A DNA stretch of 19,244 bases from DATDMG01 sp036518955. Lineage in GTDB: Bacteria > Actinomycetota > Actinomycetes > Actinomycetales > Kineosporiaceae. The translations under genes and the position numbers were made by a program. Below are positions 1 through 6,841 of the stretch, piece by piece. Position 1 is the stretch's first letter; the number at the start of each line of letters is the position of its first letter. Location of the stretch: the NCBI GenBank assembly GCA_036518955.1, contig DATDMG010000383.1:1-19244 (forward strand). The letters are read 5' to 3'. The notes below the pieces were generated by a model. The model was not told where the DNA came from, searched no databases, and saw only the letters and a list, made by a program, of their open reading frames with translations.

Positions 1-1434
1 CGCCGGGTCGTGCAGGGCCTGGCGGAAGGACGTCGTGCGGGCAGCCTCGACGAAGGCGGTGCCGATGTTGGCCCCGACCGTCGAGAAGAGGATCGAGAGG
101 AAGACGGCGGTGCCGATCGTGGCACCCACCTGCCGGTTGAAGACCACGGACGCGGTGGCGACCCCGATGTCCGGCGGGGGTACAGCCGTCTGCACCGCCA
201 GCGTCAGCGTCTGGATGACGGCGCCCAGACCCAGTCCGAAGACGGTCGTGTAGATCTCGGTCCACCACAGGGGGGTATCGACGTCCAGGGTCCACAACAG
301 CGACATCCCGACGATCATCAGGGCCGTGCCGACGATCGGGAAGATCTTGTAGCGGCCGGTCCGGGCGATCTGCCGCCCTGACACGATCGAGCCGGTCATC
401 AGACCGATCGTGAGGGGCAACGCCAGCAGCCCGGCTTGCCCCGGCGTCCTGCCCTGAACGATCTGCAGGTAGAGAGGCAGGACCGCGAGGCCGCCGAACG
501 TGCCCATCCCGGTCGACACGGCCGCCGCTGACAGCAGGCTGAAGGTAGGGTTCCGGAAGAACCTCAACGGCATCAGCGCCTGGTCCCCGGCGCGGTGCTG
601 GGATGCCACGAACAGCAGCAGGCCGACCGCGGAGGCCGCGTAGCAGGCGATCGAGCGGGTCGACCCCCATCCCCAGTCCCGACCCTGTTGCAGCACGGTG
701 AGGAGCGGCACGAGCGAGATCGTCAGCAGGACGGCGCCGAGGACGTCGATCCGCTCGGGTCGCCGACGGTGCGGCAGGTGCAGGAAGACGGCGAGCACGG
801 CGAACGCGACCAGGCCGATCGGCACGTTGATCAGAAACACCCAGCGCCATCCCCTGATGCCCAGGATCCGGTCGGCGCCGGCCAGGAACCCGCCGAGGAC
901 GGGGCCGATCACGCTCGAGATCCCGAACACGGACAGGGTGTAGCTCTGGTACTTGGCACGCTCGCGTGGGTTGGTGAGCCGCGCGAGGATTGCCAACGGC
1001 AAGGAGAACAGCCCACCGGCACCCAGGCCCTGGACCACCCGCAGGCCCGCGAGCATGGTCATCGATGTGGCGCCCGAGCACGCCGCCGATCCCGCCAGGA
1101 AGATGCCGACCGATACGAGCAGGACCCGGCGTGGCCCGTAGAGGTCCCCGAGTCTGCCGTAGATCGGTGTGCTGATGGTCGAGGCGACGAGATAGGCCGT
1201 GGTGAGCCAGGCCTGCTGCGACAGCCCGTTGAGATCGTCGCCGATGGTGCGCGCGGCGGCCACGACGATCGTCTGGTCGAGGGCCGACAGGAACATCCCG
1301 AGCATCAGGCCGGCCAGGATCGCGCCGAACCGGCGGCGAGTGAGTGACGCCGGCAGCTGGCCGGGGCCGGCGTCCGGGGGCATCTTGCCGGCGGCCCGGC
1401 GCAGGCGCTGCGGCGCGGTCGTGGCCTCAGTCAT
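1..1434 (-). CDS. DHA2-type MFS drug/peptide exporter, C-terminus missing
   Basis: A proton-driven inner-membrane exporter of the DHA2 (14-helix, EmrB/QacA-like) group. The ATG at 1434 opens 478 codons that run off the left edge without a stop, so the last helices are not visible. The N-terminus has about 35 soluble residues, then a first helix containing LSALDQTIV. The loop after helix 2 carries the MFS motif A (GRLGDLYGPRR), and helix 5 carries the antiporter motif C (GPVLGG). The alternation of long hydrophobic segments continues to the edge. The gene starts 18 nt after the stop of the second CPBP gene, so it is probably the last visible gene of the leftward azole-peptide operon. I see no good Shine-Dalgarno before this start. 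Inferred role: export of, and self-protection against, the mature peptide. The family is certain; the substrate is inferred from context only. Confidence 0.93.
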   Translation of the reverse strand, partial: MTEATTAPQRLRRAAGKMPPDAGPGQLPASLTRRRFGAILAGLMLGMFLSALDQTIVVAAARTIGDDLNGLSQQAWLTTAYLVASTISTPIYGRLGDLYGPRRVLLVSVGIFLAGSAACSGATSMTMLAGLRVVQGLGAGGLFSLPLAILARLTNPRERAKYQSYTLSVFGISSVIGPVLGGFLAGADRILGIRGWRWVFLINVPIGLVAFAVLAVFLHLPHRRRPERIDVLGAVLLTISLVPLLTVLQQGRDWGWGSTRSIACYAASAVGLLLFVASQHRAGDQALMPLRFFRNPTFSLLSAAAVSTGMGTFGGLAVLPLYLQIVQGRTPGQAGLLALPLTIGLMTGSIVSGRQIARTGRYKIFPIVGTALMIVGMSLLWTLDVDTPLWWTEIYTTVFGLGLGAVIQTLTLAVQTAVPPPDIGVATASVVFNRQVGATIGTAVFLSILFSTVGANIGTAFVEAARTTSFRQALHDPA

Positions 1435-1452
1435 GACACAGCCGTCGTCGGG

Positions 1453-2271
1453 TCATGATCGCGCCTCCCCGACACGGTCTGACGGAGCGGAAGGGGTTGC
1501 CGCGGGAGCCCCGCCGGCCAGCGCGAGCGCGGTCGCCTGCGCAACGATCAGGGGAAGGATCCCGACTCCTGCGGCGAAGAGCGTCCCGTGCACCAGAGAC
1601 ATCAGCCCCACCGAGAACCGGGTCGACCGGTCGTGGGGCATCCCCGGCAACCGGTCCAGGGCGGCGGCGGCCACCGCGGCGCAACCGAGCGGGCCCACGA
1701 CCGGGACTGCTCCCGCCGTCGGCGCGAGTGCGCCCCGCAGCAGGATCTCCTCCCCCATCGCGTGCAGCAACGGCAGGGCGAGCCCGAGGGGGAACGGCGC
1801 AGCGGTCAGGAACATCGGCCAGCGCAACGCCCACGGGCTGCGGGTCAGCAGCAACCAACTGGACCCGGCCGATGCAGGAGGCGGGCCGCCGCGGGTGACG
1901 GTCCGGCGCCCGGACGGCATCATCGGTGGGACCTCGGCGAGCGCCGAGACCAGGAGGCAGATCATCCCGAACTCGCCGACGCCCAGCACCAGGCCCCACG
2001 GCGCGCTCGCCAGCGCGGCCCAGGACAGGCCGAGCACCGTGGGGGCAAGCCAGGTGGTGAGCCCGTGCGAGACGGGGGCCGGGGCCGGTACCGGTGACAC
2101 GGCAACCAGCACCGACACCGTTCCGGCGCAGCCCACAGCCACGGCGTCCGCGACGGCCGGGGTGGTGCCTCGACTGCGGCACCAGCGGCGGCTCAGGACC
2201 CCGGTCAGGGCCAGGACCCCGAGAACGGCACCGGGCGGCACCGCCAGGACGACGAGGGGCTGCCAGGTCAC
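1453..2271 (-). CDS. Divergent CPBP-family membrane protein (protease-like)
   Basis: A 272-residue very hydrophobic protein with several membrane segments. The region from residue 174 carries GEEILLRG, which fits the first motif (EExxxR) of the CPBP/Abi intramembrane metalloprotease family (E174, E175, R179). The other motifs are weak. A histidine is present at 228 (SLVHGTLF), but the Asn expected four residues later is Phe. The usual FxxxH motif is replaced near residues 200-207. It may therefore be an inactive or altered family member. I chose the GTG at 2271 because it overlaps the stop of the upstream CPBP gene as GTGA, which is typical translational coupling; the reading frame stays open further upstream but there overlaps the preceding gene. 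In SagE-type systems CPBP proteins are linked to leader removal or immunity. Here the second copy may be an immunity protein or a partner of the intact one. Confidence 0.72.
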   Translation of the reverse strand: MTWQPLVVLAVPPGAVLGVLALTGVLSRRWCRSRGTTPAVADAVAVGCAGTVSVLVAVSPVPAPAPVSHGLTTWLAPTVLGLSWAALASAPWGLVLGVGEFGMICLLVSALAEVPPMMPSGRRTVTRGGPPPASAGSSWLLLTRSPWALRWPMFLTAAPFPLGLALPLLHAMGEEILLRGALAPTAGAVPVVGPLGCAAVAAAALDRLPGMPHDRSTRFSVGLMSLVHGTLFAAGVGILPLIVAQATALALAGGAPAATPSAPSDRVGEARS

Positions 2272-3098
2272 GGCCGTGGCGTCGGCGCGGCCGCCGTCCG
2301 AGGGCGGCGTTGCCAGGCCTGGAGGTTGAACAGCACGTGTCCCACCAGCGGGGCGAGAACGGAGCCCGTGGCGAGGGCGGCGGCGGTGGCCAGCACGGAG
2401 AGCGGGAGCTTGGCCAGTACCTGGATCCATCCGAAGAACAGGTGGGAGAGCGCGAAGGCCATCGTGACCGCGGCGATCGCGACCGCACGGTCCCAGCCGG
2501 GGAAAGCCGCCACCTGGTGCAGCACGAACCCCCGGAAGGAGCACTCCTCTGCCGCGGCACTGGCCAACAACCAGGCTAGCCCGACGTGCAGTTCACGGTC
2601 GTGGGCGGTGGGTGACCACCGCCGGTTGGAGGCCACCCTGTTGTTGAGGGCTGCGGCCGGCCGGCCGGCGGCCAGCCCGACGGGCCGCAGCCTGGCGGCA
2701 CCCTCGACCGGGCGCCGGGCCGCAGTCGCCACGGTCGGCCGGTGCCGGGCCTGGTAGGCCCGGCAGATGGCGAGGTCCAGCGGAGCGGCCACCGCGAACA
2801 CCACGACCCCGGCGGCCCCAGCGGCGGCCCACGGAACCCAGCCGGTCCAGGACGCGGGACCGGAGCCCCCGGTCGGATCGGCGACGAGGTTGCCGATCCA
2901 ACCGGGGCCCAGCAGGGCCGTGCCTGTCACCACGACGACCCCCAGGGTCAGCACGTGTGTCGGAACGATCCGCACGCCACGCCCCTTGAGCCACCGCGCG
3001 TGGACGGCGGACGCCAACGGCATCCCGGAGCATCCGGCCAGCAGGAGGCCGGTGAGTGTCACGACACGAGCGTCAGGGGTAAGGGTGAGGACCGGCAT
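2268..3098 (-). CDS. CPBP-family intramembrane metalloprotease (SagE-like)
   Basis: A 276-residue polytopic membrane protein with all three CPBP motifs intact: AAEECSFRG (E184, E185, R189), FALSH (F215-H219) and HVLFN (H254-N258). These residues form the glutamate/histidine active site of the Abi/CPBP family, to which SagE of streptolysin S clusters belongs. A central loop of about 50 residues (roughly 120-170) is Arg/Ala rich and probably cytoplasmic. The ATG at 3098 is preceded by GGAGGT at a spacing of 7 nt, and the gene overlaps the end of the YcaO gene by 26 nt. Inferred role: removal of the precursor leader after azole formation, or self-immunity; both are proposed for SagE-type proteins. 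Adjacency to the azole synthetase supports a role in this pathway, but the cleavage site cannot be read from sequence. Confidence 0.85.
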   Translation of the reverse strand: MPVLTLTPDARVVTLTGLLLAGCSGMPLASAVHARWLKGRGVRIVPTHVLTLGVVVVTGTALLGPGWIGNLVADPTGGSGPASWTGWVPWAAAGAAGVVVFAVAAPLDLAICRAYQARHRPTVATAARRPVEGAARLRPVGLAAGRPAAALNNRVASNRRWSPTAHDRELHVGLAWLLASAAAEECSFRGFVLHQVAAFPGWDRAVAIAAVTMAFALSHLFFGWIQVLAKLPLSVLATAAALATGSVLAPLVGHVLFNLQAWQRRPRTAAAPTPRP

Positions 3099-4458
3099 CG
3101 ACGAAACCTCCGTAGGCGCCGAAGCGCCGGTGGCGTGCCTCGGGCGCCCCTGGCAGGGTGAGGCTCAACGTGTCGGGGGACCACACCCGGATCACCGTGA
3201 ATCCGAGGGACTGGACGTCCGGGGTGGTGAGGTTCGCGTGATAGAGCCGCTTCCCGGTGTCGCGGAAGGCGGCCACCACCCGCCGGACGGCGTCCCGGAC
3301 GTCGCCGCAGTGGTCCGGGGGGAGGTCACCGGCCGCGACCTCACTGCACCGGGCGAACCGCTGCTCGACCGCCTCGCCGCCCTCGTCGCCGGCGGCCAGC
3401 GCGATGTTCCCCTCGAGGTCGAACAGGCCCCGGGCGAGATGGTCCGAGACGGCCTGCGTGGCGCCCGTTCGCTCCTCGATGGCAACCCACGCGGCGAGCC
3501 ACTGCACCGCAACCGCCTCCAACAGACCGCGGTACATCGCCTGCACCAGGTCCCCCCCGCTGCCCTGGCCGACGGCGATCCGGGGCACCTGACCCGGGGG
3601 TCGCCGCAGCAGGCACGCCACGGTGAACCCCGGCAGGTCTGCGCTGGGCAGCAGGTGGAACTCCGGCTGTGGCCCCTCGAACCTCAGCTGCCGCTCGATC
3701 ATCCGTTGCAGCACGCGAGTCCGCGCGTCATGCCGGATGCGGATGCTCTCCGTGGCGCCGTACCAGTGACCCATGGTGGCGTCGAGCTGGACGAGTTCCT
3801 CCACCGCGGACAGCAGCGCCCGCCCGGGGTCCGTGTGGGCCGCGGTCCCGGTGGTGACGGCCGTGCCCATCCAGGGCTCGCCGGCCTGGGGAACGTAGCC
3901 GAGCAGAAACCATTGGGCCGGGACGTGGGTGGCCGGGCCGCCCGGCAGCGACGGGAGCCGCACCCAGCCGATCTGGGCGTCGGGCGCGAACGGCGCGAAC
4001 GGGAACCCCGGGCGGCGGAATTGGTCGGTGGAGAAGAGGGTCAGGTCGTCGGGGGTCAGGCAGGCCTGCCCCTCGGCGGCGAGCTGCTGCCAGGTGGCCA
4101 GGCGCACGGGCGGTCGACCCGCGGCGGCAGCCGCGTGGCCCGCGTACCGCTCGAGGGTCTCGGCGAGGATCCGGATGCGTGCCTCGAACGGGTACAGCCC
4201 GGCGCCCCCCAGGTGGAAGCTGCCCGGGCGCGGAGGGGGTTGCCGGTTGAGGATGTGGACGCCGGTGACGTCGCCGCTACCGATGATGGCGCGTGGCTGG
4301 GAACGCTCCCGGATCAGGAAGCCCATGGACACCAGCAGCCCGCCCACGGGCGTGTGCATCCGGCGCCGCAGGGCCTCCAGGCGCTGGTCCTCGTCGACCG
4401 AGAGGGTCACGTCGAGCGCCTGGGCGTCCTGTTCGGCCGCGGACCGGACGTCAGTCAT
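3073..4458 (-). CDS. YcaO cyclodehydratase (azoline-forming ATPase, TOMM 'D' protein)
   Basis: A 461-residue YcaO-domain protein. It uses ATP to activate backbone amides so that Cys (or Ser/Thr) side chains cyclise to azolines. The ATP/Mg-binding signatures are visible: RILAETLERY (E100, E103, R104), SAVEELVQ (E220, Q224) and a third acidic helix around E314 (YRGLLEA). The protein ends in PHPYP, which fits the PxPxP C-terminus (P457, P459, P461) known from azoline-forming YcaO enzymes and important for their catalysis. This argues for an active cyclodehydratase rather than a thioamide-forming or orphan YcaO. The ATG at 4458 overlaps the stop of the SagC-like gene by 8 nt, so the two partners are translationally coupled. 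Expected substrate: the five-cysteine peptide encoded at 6546-6695. The family call is near certain; substrate pairing rests on synteny. Confidence 0.95.
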   Translation of the reverse strand: MTDVRSAAEQDAQALDVTLSVDEDQRLEALRRRMHTPVGGLLVSMGFLIRERSQPRAIIGSGDVTGVHILNRQPPPRPGSFHLGGAGLYPFEARIRILAETLERYAGHAAAAAGRPPVRLATWQQLAAEGQACLTPDDLTLFSTDQFRRPGFPFAPFAPDAQIGWVRLPSLPGGPATHVPAQWFLLGYVPQAGEPWMGTAVTTGTAAHTDPGRALLSAVEELVQLDATMGHWYGATESIRIRHDARTRVLQRMIERQLRFEGPQPEFHLLPSADLPGFTVACLLRRPPGQVPRIAVGQGSGGDLVQAMYRGLLEAVAVQWLAAWVAIEERTGATQAVSDHLARGLFDLEGNIALAAGDEGGEAVEQRFARCSEVAAGDLPPDHCGDVRDAVRRVVAAFRDTGKRLYHANLTTPDVQSLGFTVIRVWSPDTLSLTLPGAPEARHRRFGAYGGFVDAGPHPYP

Positions 4459-5485
4459 CCAGCCACGACCGGGGGTCGAAGGCGAGACTGGAGTCGTCGC
4501 GTTCGGTCACTGGGGCGCAACCGCGGCAGCCCGGCAGCCGGAGCACCTCGCCGTAGGCGATCTCCATCGTGGGCAGGTACACGCTCAGGACCTTCTCCAG
4601 GGTGAAGGCCGCCCCGGTGCGCAGGAAGTTCATCGCCTCCAGGGCGAGGTGGGACGCGAGTACGGCCACGAGCGCCCCCAGGACCGGGGGTTCGCCCCGG
4701 AACACCTGGCCCTGGCTCAACGCGTTCTTGTAGGCGAGGTAGGACCGCGACTCCCGCAGGCTCATGGTCATCCGGGTTTCGAAGCACTCCCAGCAGGCGG
4801 AGGCGTTCGGCATCACGGTGGGGCCGACGAACAGGCACGGGCCGTCCAGTACTCCGGCCAGGAATGCCATCTCGGTCCGGCGGGCGATCCGGTTGAGGGA
4901 CTGCATCCGCAGCGGCTCCACGATGCGGTCGGCCACCACCGCGAACGACCGGCGCCACGGCTCGAACTCCTCGACCAGCCGGGCAAGGGCGAGCCCGTCG
5001 TGCAGTTCGGCGCCGCCGAGCGAGGTGAGCCGGACCCACAGCGGGTCCTCCGGCGGCACGACGACGACGGGCACCCCCAGCTCCCCCTCCGCCAGGAGGG
5101 CCGAGACCTGGCGGGTGAGCGCCGGGTCGCCGAGCAGCAGCACGCGGTCGGCGATCTCGGCCGGATTGCCGACCCGGCCGAGGGTCGACACCGTGTCGAG
5201 ATAGGCGTCCAGCGCGCTCGACGGCCCGTTCTCGAGGGCGCCGACGCTCTGGAGGTGGTCGATGACCGCCTGCACCTCCACCGTGCTGACTCCCTCGCGC
5301 TTCGCCAGGGCACGCGACGACGAGACACCGTCCATCCCGAGCACCAGGCTGAGCAGGTGCCCGCCGCCCGACTCGTCCTTGAGCGTGAACGACTGGGGGT
5401 TCCAGATCCCCGTACGCAGTTCCACCGTGTCCGGACTGTGGCCGATCACGGTGAAGGAACGCCGGAGGCGGGGAGTGGCGCGCAT
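4451..5485 (-). CDS. SagC-like cyclodehydratase partner protein (E1-like, TOMM 'C' protein)
   Basis: A 344-residue member of the TOMM C-protein family. The first ~90 residues look like a RiPP recognition element, a small winged-helix fold that binds the precursor leader. The rest is an E1/ThiF-related domain without obvious adenylation motifs, as is usual in this family, where the YcaO partner binds ATP. Four cysteines in two pairs, CWEC (C231, C234) and CRGC (C320, C323), match the structural zinc site of the family. It should present the precursor to the YcaO enzyme and stimulate it. It starts at an ATG preceded by an AAAGG-containing ribosome site, 37 nt after the dehydrogenase stop. Length and layout agree with SagC-type stand-alone partners rather than fused C-D proteins. 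Confidence 0.92.
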   Translation of the reverse strand: MRATPRLRRSFTVIGHSPDTVELRTGIWNPQSFTLKDESGGGHLLSLVLGMDGVSSSRALAKREGVSTVEVQAVIDHLQSVGALENGPSSALDAYLDTVSTLGRVGNPAEIADRVLLLGDPALTRQVSALLAEGELGVPVVVVPPEDPLWVRLTSLGGAELHDGLALARLVEEFEPWRRSFAVVADRIVEPLRMQSLNRIARRTEMAFLAGVLDGPCLFVGPTVMPNASACWECFETRMTMSLRESRSYLAYKNALSQGQVFRGEPPVLGALVAVLASHLALEAMNFLRTGAAFTLEKVLSVYLPTMEIAYGEVLRLPGCRGCAPVTERDDSSLAFDPRSWLDD

Positions 5486-5522
5486 TTCCTGCCTTTCGTG
5501 GGTCGACGTGGACCGAGTCCGA

Positions 5523-6458
5523 TCAGCGCGAGGCGCCGATCATGGCCAGGTGGAGCAACGTTGCATGGAGCCCGTCGAGGCCCAGAATCTGGTTGGCCTC
5601 GTCGTCGTAGAAGCCGGAGAAATCGACGAAGCCGAGGCCGGCCGCGGTGGCAGCCAGGGCCGCACTGAGCGCATGCGCACCGCATTCCTGCAGGACCAGG
5701 CGCATCCCGCGGGCCCCGTACTTGCGCATGGACCGCCAGGGTCTGGCCACCCACAGCAGCATCGCACCGACCGATCCCACGTCGATCGCGCCATCCTGGA
5801 CGTCCAGCGCGGTGCAGAGCCGATCTGCCAGGTCTTCCCCGGGATCGGGCAGGGGGGACAGGGCGTCCTCGTGCGGCCGGTACCGGTAAACCGTCCGGGG
5901 GAGCCCGGCGACGCGCAGCGCTGCCACCCAGGTCTGGATCGGGAACAGGGCGCCGCCGCTCGGCGAGGCCCGAAACCCCATCCGGACCCTCGCCCCGGAC
6001 TCCAGATCCACTTCGCCCTGCGCGGTGATCGAGGCGCTGTGCCGGACGATCGTCGCGAGATCTGCCAGGGCGAGCGGATCTCCGGTGAAGGTACGGACGC
6101 TGCGCCGGGCGGACACGACGTCCGTCAGCGCCATGGTCAGGACCGTCGGTTGGGGAAGTGCGACGATCCGGGCCTCGCCGGCCGTTTCCCGGTCGGTGCG
6201 AGCCCTGGCCGTCAGCTCGCCGTCCGAGGCTCCCGCGGCCACGGACAGCCTGGTCTCCCGGTCCCACCGCCGGTTCCGGGACGCGATCAAGAACTCCTCC
6301 GCCGGTCGCGGGAACGCGCTCCCGGACAGGTTCTCGTAGCGCAGCGCATGAGTCCGCAACCCGACTCCCTCCAGTCCGGGACTCACCGTCCGAAACGAGG
6401 TGACGGTGACGGATTCGAGGATCGTCTTCCCCGGGACGGGGACCGAGCCGTCGGTCAC
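5523..6458 (-). CDS. SagB-type FMN-dependent azoline dehydrogenase (TOMM 'B' protein)
   Basis: A 311-residue nitroreductase-fold flavoenzyme of the SagB/McbC type, which oxidises thiazolines or oxazolines to aromatic thiazoles or oxazoles. Visible signatures are SARRSVRTF (about 116-124, FMN phosphate binding), SPSGGALFPIQ (165-175, flavin contact) and RKYGARGMRLVLQECG (245-260). The last contains the Lys-Tyr pair (K246, Y247) known to be catalytic in azoline dehydrogenases. The N-terminal ~100 residues are poorly conserved, as in other family members. The GTG start at 6458 is the best available choice; the purine-rich stretch upstream (GGAAAGGAA) is about 14 nt away, longer than ideal, so the start may be slightly wrong. 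It is the first gene after the precursor, separated by 87 nt that hold two inverted repeats. Confidence 0.93.
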   Translation of the reverse strand: MTDGSVPVPGKTILESVTVTSFRTVSPGLEGVGLRTHALRYENLSGSAFPRPAEEFLIASRNRRWDRETRLSVAAGASDGELTARARTDRETAGEARIVALPQPTVLTMALTDVVSARRSVRTFTGDPLALADLATIVRHSASITAQGEVDLESGARVRMGFRASPSGGALFPIQTWVAALRVAGLPRTVYRYRPHEDALSPLPDPGEDLADRLCTALDVQDGAIDVGSVGAMLLWVARPWRSMRKYGARGMRLVLQECGAHALSAALAATAAGLGFVDFSGFYDDEANQILGLDGLHATLLHLAMIGASR

Positions 6459-6498
6459 AGTGGATTCGCCGTTCCTTTCCGTGGTGGGGTTGGGCGCC

Positions 6499-6527
6499 CC
6501 GGGCGGGCCGGAACAGCACCCGCCCGG
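6499..6527 (-). terminator. GC-rich hairpin between precursor and dehydrogenase genes
   Basis: A perfect 9-bp inverted repeat: CCGGGCGGG at 6499-6507 pairs with CCCGCCCGG at 6519-6527, with an 11-nt loop. It lies about 20 nt downstream of the precursor stop. No T-run follows on the minus strand, so it is not a canonical intrinsic terminator. High-GC actinomycetes often lack the T-run, so it could still attenuate readthrough or protect the 3' end of the precursor mRNA. That would allow more precursor than enzyme to be made, as is common in peptide clusters. Confidence 0.5.
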
Positions 6528-6540
6528 AGTTCACTACCTC

Positions 6541-6560
6541 CCGGTTCAGGCCTGAACCGG
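6541..6560. repeat. Perfect 20-bp palindrome overlapping the precursor stop codon
   Basis: CCGGTTCAGGCCTGAACCGG is identical to its own reverse complement. It covers the last four codons and the stop of the precursor gene. As RNA it can form an 8-bp stem with a GGCC loop, and it lies just before the second hairpin at 6499-6527. It may be part of a two-stem attenuator, an mRNA stabiliser, or a protein binding site. Confidence 0.6.
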
Positions 6561-6695
6561 GACCACTGCCCCGCAGCAGCAGCAGCAGACGCCAGGCGTG
6601 AGGACGGCCTGGGTCCCGGCGGCGCCGAACGCCCTCAGCATCGACTGCGCAGAGCGGGAGTTGTTCTCGACGAACGAGGACGCGACGAGCTGCAT
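6546..6695 (-). CDS. TOMM/linear azole peptide precursor with pentacysteine core
   Basis: A 49-codon gene that standard callers could miss. It begins with ATG at 6695 behind an excellent ribosome site (AGGAGGT, 4 nt before the start). The N-terminal ~32 residues form a leader with the segment SFVENNSRSAQSMLRAFG, probably helical, with Phe-x-x-x-hydrophobic elements of the kind recognised by TOMM C proteins. The C-terminus is TPGVCCCCCGAVVPVQA: five consecutive cysteines (residues 37-41) and a short hydrophobic tail. There are no other cysteines and no Ser/Thr after the Cys run, so the expected product is a run of thiazoles. The PGxCCCCC junction recalls SagA of streptolysin S (APGG followed by five Cys); the rest does not match SagA. 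The position just upstream of the B, C and D genes is typical. The leader cleavage site and whether the tail is kept are unknown. Confidence 0.9.
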   Translation of the reverse strand: MQLVASSFVENNSRSAQSMLRAFGAAGTQAVLTPGVCCCCCGAVVPVQA

Positions 6696-6699
6696 GATT

Positions 6700-6706
6700 A
6701 CCTCCT
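6700..6706 (-). promoter_or_regulatory. Strong ribosome binding site of the precursor gene
   Basis: AGGAGGT read on the minus strand, separated from the ATG at 6695 by AATC. It is nearly a full match to the anti-Shine-Dalgarno sequence at good spacing, clearly stronger than the sites of the neighbouring enzyme genes. This decides the start codon and fits high-level synthesis of the precursor. Confidence 0.85.
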
Positions 6707-6841
6707 AGTTTTGGATGCTTTCCCTACATCCACACAACGAGATCTGGATCTCATCGTAGTGGACAATTTGAAAGATCTTGGGAACCTGGATTCCGTGAAT
6801 GTTCGTTCCTGGGCGCCGTTCCGTGGCCGTACCGTGGCGAT
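6707..6841 (-). promoter_or_regulatory. AT-richer leader/promoter region of the precursor operon
   Basis: This spacer between the P450 stop and the precursor ribosome site is distinctly richer in A/T than the surrounding genes, most of all at about 6700-6790. It holds a perfect inverted repeat GAGATC-TG-GATCTC at 6739-6752. It also holds TTTGAAAGAT at 6767-6776, which recurs as TTCGAAAGAT at 8251-8260 in front of the P450 gene. I infer a separate promoter for the precursor here. No convincing -35/-10 pair can be fixed by eye. Confidence 0.45.

Noticed and set aside
595..1347. Long rightward frames opposite the MFS gene
   Set aside because: Antisense shadows caused by high GC; their products are low-complexity Arg/Asp/Gln-rich, while the leftward frame encodes a clear transporter.
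2767..4605. A 612-codon rightward frame opposite the YcaO gene
   Set aside because: No ribosome site or family resemblance; the opposite strand carries the complete YcaO motifs and PxPxP terminus.
5446..6534. A long leftward frame starting with GTG at 6534 near a GGGAGG sequence
   Set aside because: It overlaps the SagB-type dehydrogenase in another frame, its product is Arg/Gly/Pro-rich shadow sequence, and GGGAGG is only about 2 nt from the GTG. The dehydrogenase frame has all family motifs.
6499..6560. Canonical rho-independent terminator after the precursor
   Set aside because: Stems are strong, but no T-run follows, so it is reported as a hairpin or attenuator rather than a proven terminator.
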